Below the pieces are notes generated by a model. The model made no database searches, was not told the DNA's origin, and saw nothing but the letters and a program-made list of their open reading frames with translations. DNA of 64,000 bases. Source: Allomyces arbusculus (lineage: Eukaryota > Blastocladiomycota > Blastocladiomycetes > Blastocladiales > Blastocladiaceae). The position numbers were made by a program, and so were the translations under genes. Positions 12,160 to 24,161 of this stretch are shown here, piece after piece. Location of the stretch: contig JADHYV010000025.1 of the NCBI GenBank assembly GCA_027604705.1, positions 248,001-312,000 of the forward strand. Direction: 5' to 3'. Numbering within the stretch: the stretch's first letter is position 1; every line of letters starts with the position of its first letter.

Positions 12160-13434
12160 ATGAAGCTCTCACTCGCGCACCTGCTGCTTGTGTTGCTCGC
12201 TCTTGTGTCGGTCCACGCGACGCCCATCACGCCCGCGGCGGCCAAGGCCAAGGCGGCGCAGGATGCGACCGAGGCCGAGATCCGCGCCAAGAGTACATAC
12301 TTGCTTACTCAACGCGACCGATGTATGGCGATAAAGACGGTTGTGCCAATACACTGATGCTGTTCCCCGTCTCACTCCGCGAACAGTCCCCATGACACCC
12401 GAAATGGAGACGCTGCTGGCCAAGTGGAAGGACGCCAAGCTCCCCGACGACGTGACCGCGTCCAACACGACCTCCTCGGCCCCACCCGCGAGCATTGCCG
12501 GCCGCCGCCCGTCGCGTCCAGCCGTGGCCGACACGACGCGCGCGGACCTGCGCATTTTTGCTCGCTTTGCGGCCGCTTCATATTGCATCATCCACGACAA
12601 CCTGCGCAAATGGTCATGCGGCGCCAACTGCCAGGGCGGGACCGAAGGCACGCGTGACGTGACCGTAATCAACACGTCCCGGTACCAGCTCAAAGGGTGG
12701 ATGGGCGTCAACGACCGGTTGCAAATGATCATTGTCTCGTTCCGCGGCACGCTCGAGCCGATGAACTTTATCCAGGACCTGAAGCTCAACCAGGTGAGCG
12801 CGTCGGCGCGGATCCCGACGCTGCCCTCGGGCGCTAAGTTCCATGCGGGCTTTTGGGATACCTACAACGATGGCCGCGAGCTGATTCGCGGGTGGTTGAA
12901 GGAGCGCATCGCCAAGTACCCGGGGTACAACGTGCATTTCACGGGGCATTCGCTCGGCGCGGTACGTAATCATGCTTGATGTGCTCGCCTTTCTACACCC
13001 TCTCTATCCGAAGTCATACACGATCTGACAGCCACTGTCGCCCACCGCGCACTCGAAAGGCCCTTTCAATCATCGCCGCGCTCGACCAGCAACACCTCCT
13101 CGGCCTCCCCTCGTCCCGCGTTCGCGTGCTCAACTTTGGCGAGCCGCGTGTTGGCAACCCGACGTTTGCCGCGCACGTCTCGAACAACCTGGCCGTGACG
13201 CGGTACGTGCACGAGGACGATGTGATCCCGCACGTGCCGCGGCCTGACTGGGCGCCGTCTGGGTACGCGCACCACACGTCCGAGGTCTACTCGTACGACG
13301 GTACGCTCTATGACTGCAAGCAGGGCGCGACCACGACTAAGGAGGACCCGTCGTGCGCGGCCACGCGCTGGCCGACGGTCAACATGGTCTCGCATTTGCT
13401 TGCCATGGATACGGTGTTTGGGCCGTGGTGCTGA
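12160..13434 (+). CDS. secreted class 3 lipase
   Basis: Alpha/beta-hydrolase of the fungal triacylglycerol lipase (lipase_3) family, probably extracellular. Exons are 12160-12292, 12387-12961 and 13060-13434, giving 360 residues. The N-terminus is a classic signal peptide (MKLSLAHLLLVLLALVSVHA, cut after about residue 20) followed by an Ala/Lys-rich pro-like segment. Domain landmarks are VSFRGTLEPMNFIQDL, then the nucleophile elbow GHSLGA with Ser233, split by intron 2. FGEPRVGNPTFAAHV follows, and then HEDDVIPHVP, which supplies the likely acid Asp. Candidate catalytic His residues lie in YAHHTSEVYSY or VSHLLAMD. The product ends in a lone Cys, and other Cys pairs fit a secreted disulphide protein. 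A TATA box stands upstream. Confidence 0.93.
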
Positions 13435-14990
13435 GCGATAGGTGGATAGAGGGGAGACGGATGGGTGGGACATGGTGATGAGCGGTGAACAAGGAGTTGG
13501 CGCGGATAGAGTGGTGGCGATGGAAGAGCGGGCCGTGCTGGCCCATGGAAATGTGATTGCGATTTTGCGAATGAAAAAGGCAGAGGAGGGGAAGAATGGT
13601 GGAAGACCAAGAGGAGCGGTTTTGTATATATTGTTGAATTTCATGAATTGTTTTTTGTTCATTCGGTTGGCGACTCTTCGCTGTTCGATTGTGCTGATCA
13701 GACAGAAAGAAGCCAGACTTGTGGTCCGGTCGGAAAGACTATGTCAGGACCCAGCTAAAACAATCTGCAGAGTAATAAGATGCAACGCCTCCAGAAATGT
13801 TGGCTCTTTGTCATTCATCTCCATTCCCATTTCCATTTGCAATAGCCATAGTCGACTGGAACCATCCATCAACAGCCCATTTTGGAGGTGAAACGGGTGC
13901 AGAACGAACCTGACCGTGGATACTCGCGGGTACACAATCTCAGACATGTGGTCATCACAAGTCGTCAGTTGCACATCGTCCCCAGAGCAGTGTTGCAAGT
14001 GCGCGTCCATTCTGATGAACCCTTCATTGCGACCTCAGTCTGCGAGCCCGTGAGCGGCAAAAAACGCTCCTCCAAGTCGTTGCAGGAACTGCTCGTGTTC
14101 ACGGCGTTCCCGGGGCTGCCATTCGCGATTGGTAAGCTGAGACGGTTGTGGAGCACGCGGTCGTGGTGATGATGTTCTTGCTCGAGGCGGCCGTGTTCGT
14201 GGCAGTACCGCCGCCGCCATCAAATCGACCGGATTTTGGCGTGGAGCAAGACTTGGTTTCAGGGGAAGTTGAAGTGGCGGCAGAAATGAGGGAGGTACTC
14301 GGCTTGGGCGGAACTGCGTTTGTGGTCGTGACGGAACGATGGCGGCCAAGGGATCGGCGTCGTGCTGCTTGGGAATACAGTATGTTCCGTTTGGTCCGAG
14401 TTGGGGGGATGGATGACACGTTGAGCAGGATATCGTGCGCTGTTCAGCGATGGTAAGTTAGCCGCCATGCATTAAACTCCTCGCGGCCTGTCGATGATTT
14501 TGATCCCGATTTTTGAGCAATTTCCAAGTCATACAAACCGTTTTCACTGGCAGGAGCACCGTATGTAAGCTGCCTCATCTGCCAAAAGTGTGAATGAGCG
14601 GAGACACGGCTGTGTGTCCAGTGCAACTCACCGCATGATTGGGAAAGGCTCAGGATCATTTTTTCGACGCGCTTGCATGACAGCAAGGCATGTGCCGCGA
14701 TCATATCGTACAACAGTGGAGTAGACAGGACGGAAAGTTGGGGTTGATGTGTGGTTGGGGTTGGTGTGTTGTGAAGCCTCGGCAATGGAAAGACATCTGG
14801 CCAGACTTTTCATTCATTTCTGTGTGTCACGCAAATTTTGCTTTCGACATGCATATTGATGCGTTCCCATCCATATTCCACCAACTCACGCATGTATCAG
14901 CGGAACACAAATTCCATTCATTCCACTACGCGGCATTCGCGACCCCTCCTCGGCCGCGCTGCGCGGCGCGCATGTGCGCTCTAAAACCTC
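13435..14990. other. convergent intergenic region
   Basis: Lies between the 3' ends of the lipase (+) and DGAT2 (-). A Ser/Thr-rich reading on the minus strand around 14099-14400 looks faintly coding but has no convincing ATG, splice sites or homology. I do not call it. Confidence 0.4.
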
Positions 14991-16260
14991 TCATTCCACA
15001 AACGTGAGTTCCTTGACGCGGTTCGGCGCCAACTCGTCCTTGAACTGGTCCCAGATCTCGACCAGCCGCTGCATGTAGACGTCGTGCACGCGGCGCGTGA
15101 TTTCCATGAGCTCTTCGTTGGTGAGCGTCTTGGGGTTAATCGGGTGACCGACCACCTCTTCCGGGTGGACGGGCACGCCCACGACCGACGTGATCGGGCG
15201 CCGATGCGGCAGGATGCCGAGACTGTAGTTGAACACGCCACGGCCGAGAAAAACTAATTTTGGCACACACGAGGGATGGTGAGTTGCGCGGGCAGTGGGG
15301 GGAGATGCGAGGGATGGGAGGACCGACCTGGGATGGTCCAGCCGAACGTGTTCTTGATGAGCTGCTGCCCGGCGTAGATGGTTGTGCCCTTCTTGGTCGG
15401 GTGCACATCGTAGACCTCGTTTTCGCCAAAAGAGAGGATCTAGTCGCGCGGAAGGTGGTGAGGCTCGAGCGTGCATGGATGGGTGGGTACCCGACCGATT
15501 TTTGCGAGCAAAGAGGATTAACGAACCGGCACGAGCGATGCGCTAGATAGTCAGGAAAATCGAAGCGCGTCAGATCATGCTCCGTCGCCGACAATTATCC
15601 AATACCGGCCAAACCGTACCCATTTTGGATCGCAATCTTGACGAACCCGAGCCGCTTCTTCAGTACCAAGTTCAACTCACCCGGGTGCGCATAGAGCGAC
15701 TCCTGTGCGCCACCAACGACAATACACGCCGAATGCCCGGGCCCCTTGTTTAGGATCGCCTCGACCGATTTCTTTGACACCGACGTGATCGACAACCACA
15801 GCAGGATTTCGCGGAAAATCGGCAACGAAAAATTCTGCGACAGCGTGAGCAGCCGCAGATTGATCCCCGGGAACAGCGACGAGAAGCCGGTCGCCTCGGT
15901 CCCGAAATTGACCCAGGCGCCGAGCGAGATGATGCCGTGCGGGTGGTACCCAAAGACATAGTTGCGGTCCGGGTCGAGGTCGGCAAGTTTGCGCAACGAG
16001 ACGGGGAAAAAGTCGCGCATCCACCGCCACACGACGAGTCGCCGCACAAACGATGACCGGCGCCCACCTGTTTCGGGCGCTGTGTCCCAGAAGAGAATCC
16101 AGGTCATGTAGGCGAGCGCGAGCGCGCGCGTGTAGCTCCACCAGAGCAGCAGCGCGTAGATGGTCAGCGACAGTGGGACGAGAATGACCCAGGTCATGGC
16201 GCCAATCGTTTGCCGGCGCCGTGCAATCGGCACGGACAGCGGCGCAAACTTGATCTGCAT
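14991..16260 (-). CDS. DGA1: diacylglycerol O-acyltransferase 2 (DGAT2)
   Basis: Makes triacylglycerol from diacylglycerol and acyl-CoA at the ER and lipid droplet. Exons are 16260-15620, 15542-15527 (a 16-nt microexon), 15439-15328 and 15253-14991, giving 343 residues. Features in order: an N-terminal hydrophobic hairpin (residues 21-58), then FGYHPHGIISLG with the signature HPHG at 106-109. VGGAQESLYAHPGELNL, LSFGENEVYDV and RGVFNYSLGILPHRRPI follow, and then the conserved tail with HDVYMQRLVEIWDQFKDE. The microexon encodes only ASLVP, between NG and ILSFGENE, and restores the family consensus exactly. Two donors are unusual (GTTCGT and GTCGGT). The patatin lipase gene is divergent upstream. 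Confidence 0.96.
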
Positions 16261-17135
16261 GGTTCGATCGGTTTTCGGGTCGGTTCAAGGGATTTCTGCG
16301 TTTCAAAGGGTCCAGGAGGCCGAGAGCTCAACGCCGGTTTTCGTTCGGGATAAGGATGACAAGGCTGCGGCACGGGTCCCGAGGTTGCAGCGTCGTGCAC
16401 GGTGGCGTTGGGTGGTCGTACGAGTTGACACGAGGTGATAGAAGGAAGGGTGCAATGGGAGCCTTGGCGCGAGCTCAAGCACGGATCAAACTTGAATGGC
16501 GAACGGGGCCGTCGATAATAAGAGCGGGGTACAAGTGCGCGGTCGAGAGGAGCAGAGGCGGACAGTCCACGTCAAGCGCCGACAGGGGCTGCAGCGTCCT
16601 TGCAGCGAGCGGAGCTGGAGAGTACAGCTGGTGTCGGCGATGCTGGATCCTTGAGCGGGCGGGGTGCAGCGCGACAGGCAATACTCGTTGGTTACGGCGC
16701 GAGTTGCACCAGCTTGCAGCAGCTCGTGGTTCGCAGCCTTCGCGGGCACTCGCGTCGCGGTCGTCGTGCAGGATGGCAGCGTCGGCCAAGAAGAGGAGAC
16801 AGCGCGCGCAGGAACGCAGGGGCCGCTCCAGCGAGCCTGTGCGATGCACCTGCGGGCCAAGCGCTCACGTGGCAGGCGAACAAGACTGACATCACCGTTC
16901 ACGAGGCATCAACAGTCTGCGCCCACGCCATCGCGCTTGGGCGCCACAAGCAGCGGCTGCTTGTACCGAGCGCGGGGGACGCTTCGCTCCACCGCACCTG
17001 CCTGTTGTCCTGCACGTCGCTCCGGCCAAATCACGAACCAAATTCAGCGCGCCGACGTACGTTTGATCGATCAGCGGCACCGTCGACCACCGCCTACGAC
17101 CAGCCGTCAACTTGTTGCAATTCAAGCGCAACACC
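16261..17135. promoter_or_regulatory. shared divergent promoter region, DGAT2 / patatin lipase
   Basis: 875 bp between the start codons of a triacylglycerol synthase (-) and a triacylglycerol lipase (+). No gene is evident inside. The arrangement could allow joint or reciprocal regulation, but I recognised no specific factor site. Confidence 0.5.
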
Positions 17136-19151
17136 ATGCTCTCGGCGCTCTCGTGGGCCGCGCGCTTGTTCGTGCCTGCCACGACCCCCTCCGACCTCGA
17201 CCAGCTGCGCGCCGCGCTCGACCACGCGCAATCCTACGACGAATGGAAGCGCACCGCCCAGCAACTCGACCGCAAGCTCGGCAACGACCTCTGGAAGGAG
17301 CAGCCTGTCTCCAACGACTATGACCACAAGCTCATTTACTACCGGCTCGCCAAGATGCGCAACGACCGCGCCCTCCACCACGTCCTCAACCTGATGTTCG
17401 GTCTGCGCAGCGGTTTGCTCCGCAATTTGGGTGGGATCTCGGACCCACGCTTGTACTGCACGAGCTACATTGGGTACGGGGGTGATGCTTGCTTACCCAG
17501 ACTTGGCTCGACGACGTTCGTTCACCGACCACGTCAGTGCTCCTTGACCTGTCCCATTTTCTCGACCAGCACAAAGCGCCTAATCCAAGAGTACACGCGC
17601 GAGGTCGTCGCGTCGCTCGACTATATTGCCGAGTGCTCGCACCCGGATTTACCGCCCCAGGCCAAGCTCGACTTTTTCCACGAGACGAGGCAGTCGTTTG
17701 GCAATTCGGCGCTCATTCTCGAGGGCGGAGCCACGTTTGGTACGCCCTCCACCCTCTCCGTCGCGACCTTTCACGTTCGGCCGATTGACCCTCGTCAAAA
17801 CAACAGGCCTCTACCATATGGGCGTCGTCAAGGCCCTGCATGGCCAAAAATACCTCCCGCGCATTATCAGCGGGTCGGCCGTCGGCGCGCTCATTGCCGC
17901 GCTCGTGTGCATCCACACCGACGACGAACTCGAGGTACGGATCTCCGTTCACCATCTGATTCGCCGTTTTCCCCCACTAACCATCCGTCCTTCGACCAAC
18001 AGACCATCTTCCAAACTAACGGCATCAACCTCTCGGCGTTCGAGTCGGTCGGCCAGTCGGGCAACCTACGCCGCAAAATTACGCGCTGGCTCAAGTATGG
18101 CCACCCACTCGACGTCAAGGTGCTCGAGGCCTGCGTGCGCAGCAACGTTGGCGACTTGACCTTTGACGAGGCCTACCACAAGACGCGCCGAATTCTTAAC
18201 ATCACGATCCCGTCAAACCAAGGCCCACACGACGCGCCCAAAGTGCTCAACTACTTGACTGCGCCAAACGTGCTCATTTGGTCGGCCGCGTGTGCATCAA
18301 CTGCGGCGACGTACCCGCTCTACCCGCAAGTGCCGCTGCTTGCGAAAGAGACGGACGGTGGGATCACCAAGTGGAGTCCGGCGGGGCGCGACATTACGTG
18401 GGTTGCGGGCTCGTCCTCGCCTGCACCCTCAACCGCAACGCCCTGGGCACGCGTCGCATCCGCGGCCGCGGCACTCGCAGCCTCTACCACCCCCACCGCC
18501 GCGGGCGACCCATCGCCGCACCACCGGCTCGCCGAACTGTTCAACGTGAACCACATGATCGTCTCACAAGCCGGCGCGCTGGCGGCGCCCATGGTCCTGC
18601 GCGGGTGGCGCGAGCGGCACTCGCTCGTCGCGCGCCTCGCGTCTGCCGTGCTTATGGAAGTGCGGCACCGGACGGCGCAGGCCGCGGCGATGGGCCTGAT
18701 CCCAGGGATTGTCGCCGCATGGGTCGCGCCGCCCACGATCACGGGCGACGTGACGATCACGCCCGACTTGGCGATTGACGATTACAAGAACTTGTTTGCG
18801 AATCCGACCGAGGCCGATATGGCGTACTGGATCAAGAAGGGCGAGCAGTCGACGTGGCCACTCATGTCGCTCATCAAGAACCGGTGCGTGATTGAGTTTG
18901 CGTTGGATCGGAATTACCAGGTGTTGCGGCAGGCCATGGCGGATCGCGCGAGCGCGAGTCAAGCGGCGGCGGCAGCCGCGGCAGCTGCGGCGGCAGCGCA
19001 GCAGGTTGTGGTGCATCATCATGGGCGCAGGACGACCGTTGGGTCTGGGGTCGTGGGGCCCGTGTCGGCGGATAGTGGAGCGGTTGCCGTTGCGGCTGCA
19101 GGTGAGGCACAGGCGTTGTTGCGCGGACCTAGGAATCGGAGTATATATTAA
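17136..19151 (+). CDS. patatin-domain triacylglycerol lipase (TGL3/4/5-SDP1 family)
   Basis: Lipid-droplet lipase that hydrolyses stored triacylglycerol. Exons are 17136-17473, 17570-17739, 17807-17934 and 18003-19151, giving 594 residues. The N-terminal family domain (MLSALSWAARLF ... DHKLIYYRLAKMR ... TKRLIQEYTREV) precedes the patatin core. The oxyanion loop reads LEGGATFGLYHMGV, the nucleophile motif is SGSAVGA with Ser193, and DGGITKWSP probably holds the dyad Asp. HHRLAELFNVNHMIVSQ is a strong subgroup signature. The C-terminus has a long Ala run and a His/Arg-rich low-complexity tail. ATG 17136 is the first in-frame start. I cannot tell which of TGL3, 4 or 5 is the ortholog. Confidence 0.94.
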   Translation: MLSALSWAARLFVPATTPSDLDQLRAALDHAQSYDEWKRTAQQLDRKLGNDLWKEQPVSNDYDHKLIYYRLAKMRNDRALHHVLNLMFGLRSGLLRNLGGISDPRLYCTSYIGYGGDACLPRLGSTTFVHRPRQCSLTCPIFSTSTKRLIQEYTREVVASLDYIAECSHPDLPPQAKLDFFHETRQSFGNSALILEGGATFGTPSTLSVATFHVRPIDPRQNNRPLPYGRRQGPAWPKIPPAHYQRVGRRRAHCRARVHPHRRRTRGTDLRSPSDSPFSPTNHPSFDQQTIFQTNGINLSAFESVGQSGNLRRKITRWLKYGHPLDVKVLEACVRSNVGDLTFDEAYHKTRRILNITIPSNQGPHDAPKVLNYLTAPNVLIWSAACASTAATYPLYPQVPLLAKETDGGITKWSPAGRDITWVAGSSSPAPSTATPWARVASAAAALAASTTPTAAGDPSPHHRLAELFNVNHMIVSQAGALAAPMVLRGWRERHSLVARLASAVLMEVRHRTAQAAAMGLIPGIVAAWVAPPTITGDVTITPDLAIDDYKNLFANPTEADMAYWIKKGEQSTWPLMSLIKNRCVIEFALDRNYQVLRQAMADRASASQAAAAAAAAAAAAQQVVVHHHGRRTTVGSGVVGPVSADSGAVAVAAAGEAQALLRGPRNRSIY

Positions 19152-19978
19152 AGCGTCGTTCAACCAAAATACCTTCACCACAAAACGGAGCAAACTGACT
19201 GACCGTGTTGCTAGGTTTGACGTTGCTTCGCCCCGTGGCATTAACCTCCGTGAAAAGCAAATATTGAGCGTCAATACTGCTGGAGGAGGCCAGGGTAGGG
19301 CCCTTATGTTGTTCATATCTCTTACGATTCGTCCGGCAAGGATCAACGATCCAAGTTCCTGCAACGACGCGCTTTCTGTCGACCAGCGAAGGCGACTGCC
19401 GCTTACATTTGTACAGAGGTGCGTGCGATTAATCAGCCAGTGGAGAATGGAGTGTTTTCCTTGCCTCATCAGGTGGACGGGCCAGCGATCGCCTCCACAG
19501 CTCCGCATTCTTCCGCGTGAAAATCATTGGCAAGCGCATTGATGCATTGGGAAAGCAAATCTTGAAAAAAAAATCAGACTATGCTGCTCCACAGCTTCAG
19601 TCTCGATTTCAAATGCAAGTTGCGGTTAGGTGACCGCTGCAACGTCATTATCATCTCAACAATGTTTGCCATCACTTTGAGGCAGCAAAGTAACAGAGCG
19701 TGAAATGAATTGGCCATAAGAGAGAACGAGTGGGAAGTCCGTTCATGTCGAATGATGATACCTACCAGGGACGCATGACAGTCCGCCTGATGCTTGTTTT
19801 CCAAGCCAGTTCGCGTGATGCTCTGCGGAGGAAAAGAACGAGCAAAGCGATGGTACATATTCTTGCACGCAGCCACCGATGTGAGGTGTGAACGAGCTGA
19901 AAGTGATGATTTGTTGTCCTTGAGGGCACGAACAAAAATGGAACACCAATGGATGCATTGCTTCACCAAGTCCGCAAA
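19152..19978. other. convergent intergenic region holding a dispersed repeat copy
   Basis: Lies between the patatin lipase (+) and NOC3 (-) 3' ends. It is less GC-rich than the genes and contains copy A of the repeat described separately. The remainder reads as neither gene nor RNA. Confidence 0.5.
19262..19410 (+). repeat. dispersed repeat, copy A
   Basis: About 150 bases similar to segments at 24162-24310 and 24470-24600. Shared words in order include GAGCGTCAAT, GGAGGCCAGGGT, GGGCCC, TCATATCTCTTACG, CGTCCGGCAAGGATC, CAAGTTCCTGCAACG and CGCGCTTTCTGTCG. Weaker similarity may extend another 100-150 bases to the right. Family unknown. Confidence 0.75.
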
Positions 19979-22941
19979 TCACGCGCTCCGATTCTTGCGC
20001 TTCCTCTTGCTCGGCGGTTTTGGCCGGTTCCTCTGGCTGAGCTTGCGCTTGCGTTCCGCGCTGATATGCGGGTTGAGCCCCTCCAATCCGGCCAACGGAT
20101 CCTCGCGCCGCTTGCGCTTAGCCGCTTTGCCATCCCCCTCATCGTCTTCGACCGCGCGCTTGGCCGACGCCATGGGCGACTTGCGCCGGTTCTTGCGCCC
20201 GGGCCCTTCGACCATGGACGCCTCGATCGCGTCCCAATCCGGCACCCACCGCAATGACGCGCGCCAATCCCACCGCTCAAAGCAGACGGTCCACGGCATG
20301 AGTCGCGGGCGCGCGCGGTCCGTGTGCGCCAGTGCCGCTGGGCTCAGGTCGTGCGTGATCGCCGTCGCCGCGGCGCGCACGTCCGGGTGCCAGTGGTGCA
20401 CAAGCAGCGCGAAATCGTACGGCGCGGCCGCGGCCGCGTTGGCAATTTGCGGGTCGTCGACGTATGGCTCGAACCGGCCCGATGCTGGACGGTCCGACGG
20501 AGCGTCGAGGGCGGTGCGCAGGAAACCAAATTTGGCCGTCATGGTCGCGGCGGTCGCGAGACACGCCATGACCGTGCCCGGGTTGGTGGCGGCTGCCGAG
20601 ACGCGCACAAGACGCACAAACAGCGCCGTAACGATGGGCTGCGGGACCTTGCGTTTCAGCACCTCGTCGAGGACCTCGAGCGCAATGTGCACGTCGGCGT
20701 CGACGCCAGTCGGCGCGTTCGAGCCGCCGTGGCCTGCGTCGTCGTCGTCAAACAGGCTCGCAGGCGCGCGCAGTGCGAGGTCGCCGAGAACGGCATAGAG
20801 TGTGCCGTAAAAATCGGCTAAGTCGAGGTTGAGCAGCTGTCCTTGACCCGAGAGGACGCGGTGCGCCGTCGAAACGATGTGCAGTTTGGACGCGGCGCGC
20901 ACGTTCGGGTCGGCAAGATAACTCTTGAACACGGCAAACAGCGACTGGAAAAACTCGATCGAGATCAAGTGCGCAAACAGGCTGAGCCCCTCGAGTACCG
21001 CCGGGATCAGGGGCGAGTCGCGCGCGGCGCCCTTGAGGATGCGGAAATAGGTGAGGAACACATGCTCGAGCGTGATGCGGTGGTGCTTTTTCCGGTCCTC
21101 GAGCGAGACCACGGCCTCCGACTCCTTCAGCTCCTTTTCGACCTCGAGCTGTCGCTTCATGGCCTTGCGCTGCTTCTTGTTCACAAACTGGTCCTTGCCC
21201 TTGCGCGTCGGCTTCTTGGCCGCCGCATTCGCCGCGGCCTTGCGCGCCTCGGCCGACGGTTTGCCGCGGTTGGCCTTTTTCAGCACGTCCTCGAGCGTCA
21301 GCTCGTGCTTGAGCCGTAAGTGCGCAAACACGCGAACGACGCGGGGGTCGCTCCGGTACCCGCCGCCCTTGATGGCCTTGGCCACGAGCCGCACGGCCTC
21401 GGACGAGACTTGACCCTCCTCGTCGCGCCGGAACACGTCGCGCAACGTATCGACAATCACGCCGACGAGCTCGGTCCGAGTCAGCCGCTTTGACAGCGCA
21501 TTCAATATGTTGAGCCGGAAGTTGAAGTGCGGATGCGTTTGCAACAACTTGCAGAACGCGGTCACGGCCAAGTAGGCCATGTCGGCCTCGCGAATCGCGC
21601 CGCGTTGTGCGGGCGCCTCCTTGATCTTCTTGTCGAGCGCTACCAAGTACTTTTGGTAGTTGGCGAGCAGCGTCGACTCGAAGTTGCGCAGCTTTTTGAC
21701 ATCCTTGGACACCTTTTCGGCCTTTTGCGCCTCGGTCAGCTCGTGAATTCGGTACCCGGGGATCACATCGAGGTAGACTTGCAGCAACGACACGAGCGCG
21801 ACCTTGGCGTACTGCGCGTTGCGGCCGACCAGGTACTCGTGCACACGCTGAACCAGTCCAATGTTGGACTCAGGGTCCTCGATGACGCGCTGGCACGCCT
21901 GCGCAATGCGCTCGAGCGGGTGAAGGCCGTCGTCGTCGAGGTCGTCGTGCGGCGACGGCTTTGGTGGCGCAGCGGGCTTCTTTTTGGCCTGTGCAGCGGC
22001 CGCCTCGTTCTCGTCCTCGTTGTCGGCCACAGCAGCGACAGGTTCGTTGGAAACGACGCGAATTACGCGGCCGTCGGCACCTTTGATGGGCAGTTTCGCG
22101 GCCGTCGTCTCGGCCTTGACGGTGCGCGGGGTCTTTTCCCAGTCGGGCTCCTCGTCGTCGCTCCCCGCTGCGCGCGGCGTCTTTTTCAACGGCTTGATGT
22201 AGCGCAAATCATCGTCCTCGTCTGACGAGTCGTCGCCGGATGAGCTCGCGGCCGCAATATTGTCCTCCTCGTCGTCCGAGTCATACTCGCTCGACTCGAA
22301 ATCGGACGGAATCGTGTCCACGTCGACGTTGGTCTCGTCGAGCTCGCTCATGTCGTCATCATCGTCGGTATCGGAAAGCGTCGCGTCGAGATCGGCGTCC
22401 ATGCCGTCCTCGTCCTCGTCCTCGCTCCCCTCGACGAGATCCTGGTGAATCTCGTCGTCGTCGTCGGACGACTCGGCCACAATCGTCGACGTGCGGATTT
22501 TCGCTTCGATATCGTCGTCGTCGTCGTCATCTCCGTCATCGCTCGCGGCGGGAGCGACGGGCGCGGGCGCGGGCCGCGGCTGCTTCTTGACCTTGTCCTT
22601 GGATGGCTTCCTACAAATAACAACTCCCATCAGCCGCGATCCAACATAGGGGCGGTCCATAACGTGATCGAAACGCACTTGGCGATGGCATTGACATCGA
22701 TCCCGACGACCATTTGCGCATACTCGGCATTCTCCTCGAGGAACTGCAGGTCCTCGTCGCTCAAAATATCGGAATCGACCTCAGTGTCGGGCACGGCAAA
22801 CGACGTGGCGGGCTTTTTCTTGTCGGCAGGCTTTTTACTGGATTTTCCGTTGGTGTTGGCTTTGTTGTTGGTGCTCAAACCACCACGATGAGGCGCAGCC
22901 GGGCGGCCGCCCTTTGCGGCGTTAGCGCCCTTCTTGGCCAT
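19979..22941 (-). CDS. NOC3: NOC3 nucleolar complex protein
   Basis: Partner of Noc2 in pre-60S ribosome assembly and export; yeast Noc3 is also linked to replication initiation. Exons are 22941-22679 and 22610-19979, giving 964 residues. The first exon holds a Lys-rich leader and LSDEDLQFLEENAEYA. The second begins with long Asp/Glu/Ser tracts, then the NOC3/CBF-related helical core. Landmarks are RIAQACQRVIEDPESNIG, QVYLDVIPGYRIHELTE, KLRNFESTLLANYQKYL, a Lys-rich segment KKQRKAMKRQLEVEKELKE, and HVFLTYFRILKGA. A basic nucleolar-type tail ends the protein. It is longer than the usual family size because of acidic and Ala-rich insertions. An upstream in-frame ATG at 23046 is possible but less likely. 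LYAR is divergent across a 1.9 kb gap. Confidence 0.95.
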
Positions 22942-23364
22942 GGCGATGCGTGATGGTTTTGTTAATGACAATGCTGCAAGCGACTTTGCTGAGGTTGTGA
23001 TCAGAATGGGTGGAGTGGGAATGTTGATCAGGTCATCCGCGAGCATGTGATCAGTTGCCCTTCTACATTTTTGTGACCTGGGGCGATTTCTGCAGCGATC
23101 GCATCGGCTCGAAGCTGTACTCGAAGCTCACCGCGAGGGTCGCTCGTGCGCAAAACCCCTCTTGCTACTGACGACGGCGTGACCGTTCAGCGTCCCATCC
23201 ACTGCAACCGCACTGACCCCGCTCCGCCCGCGCTCGAGATACTTGGCGTGGAGACCGCCGCAGCAATGACGGCAACCAACTCGGCCGCCGACGACGACCT
23301 CGTCGATCAGACGAGGCATTAAGACGCCGACGTCGGCGCCACTCCAGCGACATTCAATCCCGCC

Positions 23365-24131
23365 GTGACGACGACCAAATTGCCGCCGGCGATGCAGCCC
23401 ACCACGTGCGACGAAGCGTTCCTGACGACGGCCATTGTCCATTTGACGAACCTCCTTATCGAAAAGGAGCACGGGGCCGTCACCTGCACAGCGAGCTCGA
23501 CGCCAAAATCGAAGCCGTCTCCACCTTACGCAAGGAGCTCGAGACCAAGGGGCCCGAAACCAAGAAGCCCGAAATCAAGGAGCCTGACGCCAAGGAGGAT
23601 GACAATGGCCACTGAAGCAATTTACTCGCCGCTCAAGACCAGGCTATTGACAAACTGAAGGTGGCGCTGGTCGCTTCAGACCGTGGCGCCTTCAAGTTTG
23701 GCCAGAAACTGTTTGCCAAGGACCGCGCGCTGCAGTATGCGCGCTCCGAAATTGCAGTTGAAGGCAGCGATGGCGGCTTACGGTGTGGTGGCGACCACAT
23801 CGGTTCCTCGCCCCCACACGGTCGTTGGCCTGAATCCCGCTGCCACATCTCTGCGCGGGACTGGCCACGCCCGTCCGGGTCGTTGCTCAAGAAGGTGAAG
23901 AACCGTCCTGAGGAGGTGGTGGGGGTCGTGATTATCGTGATTGACAAGGGCATGTCCGGGTTGCGCCATGCGGAGCGGCTCCAGATCGCCATGGATTTCA
24001 AGTCGAACCGCAATTGGAAGGTTGCGCTGCAAGGGGTGTTCTTGATGGTGGCTCAGATTGATGTAGGCCAGATCGCGATGGTGGAGACGGTTGCCAAGGA
24101 GTGCACCAGGTGGCTGGAGATGCTTGTGTGA
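23365..24131 (+). pseudogene. possible decayed coding sequence, unknown
   Basis: Successive open segments in different frames give protein-like text: DEAFLTTAIVHLTNLLIEKE, then ELDAKIEAVSTLRKELETKG, then AIDKLKVALVASDRGAFKFG. Helical, charged patterns suggest a former coiled-coil protein. No splice sites connect the segments cleanly. No family is recognised. It could equally be chance open frames in GC-rich DNA. Confidence 0.2.
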
Positions 24132-24161
24132 CGGCCTAGTGGTGGGCAGTGAAGAATATGA

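Noticed and set aside
14099-14400. Ser/Thr-rich protein on the minus strand between lipase and DGAT2
   Set aside because: No ATG with plausible context, no splice sites giving a complete frame, and composition could be chance.
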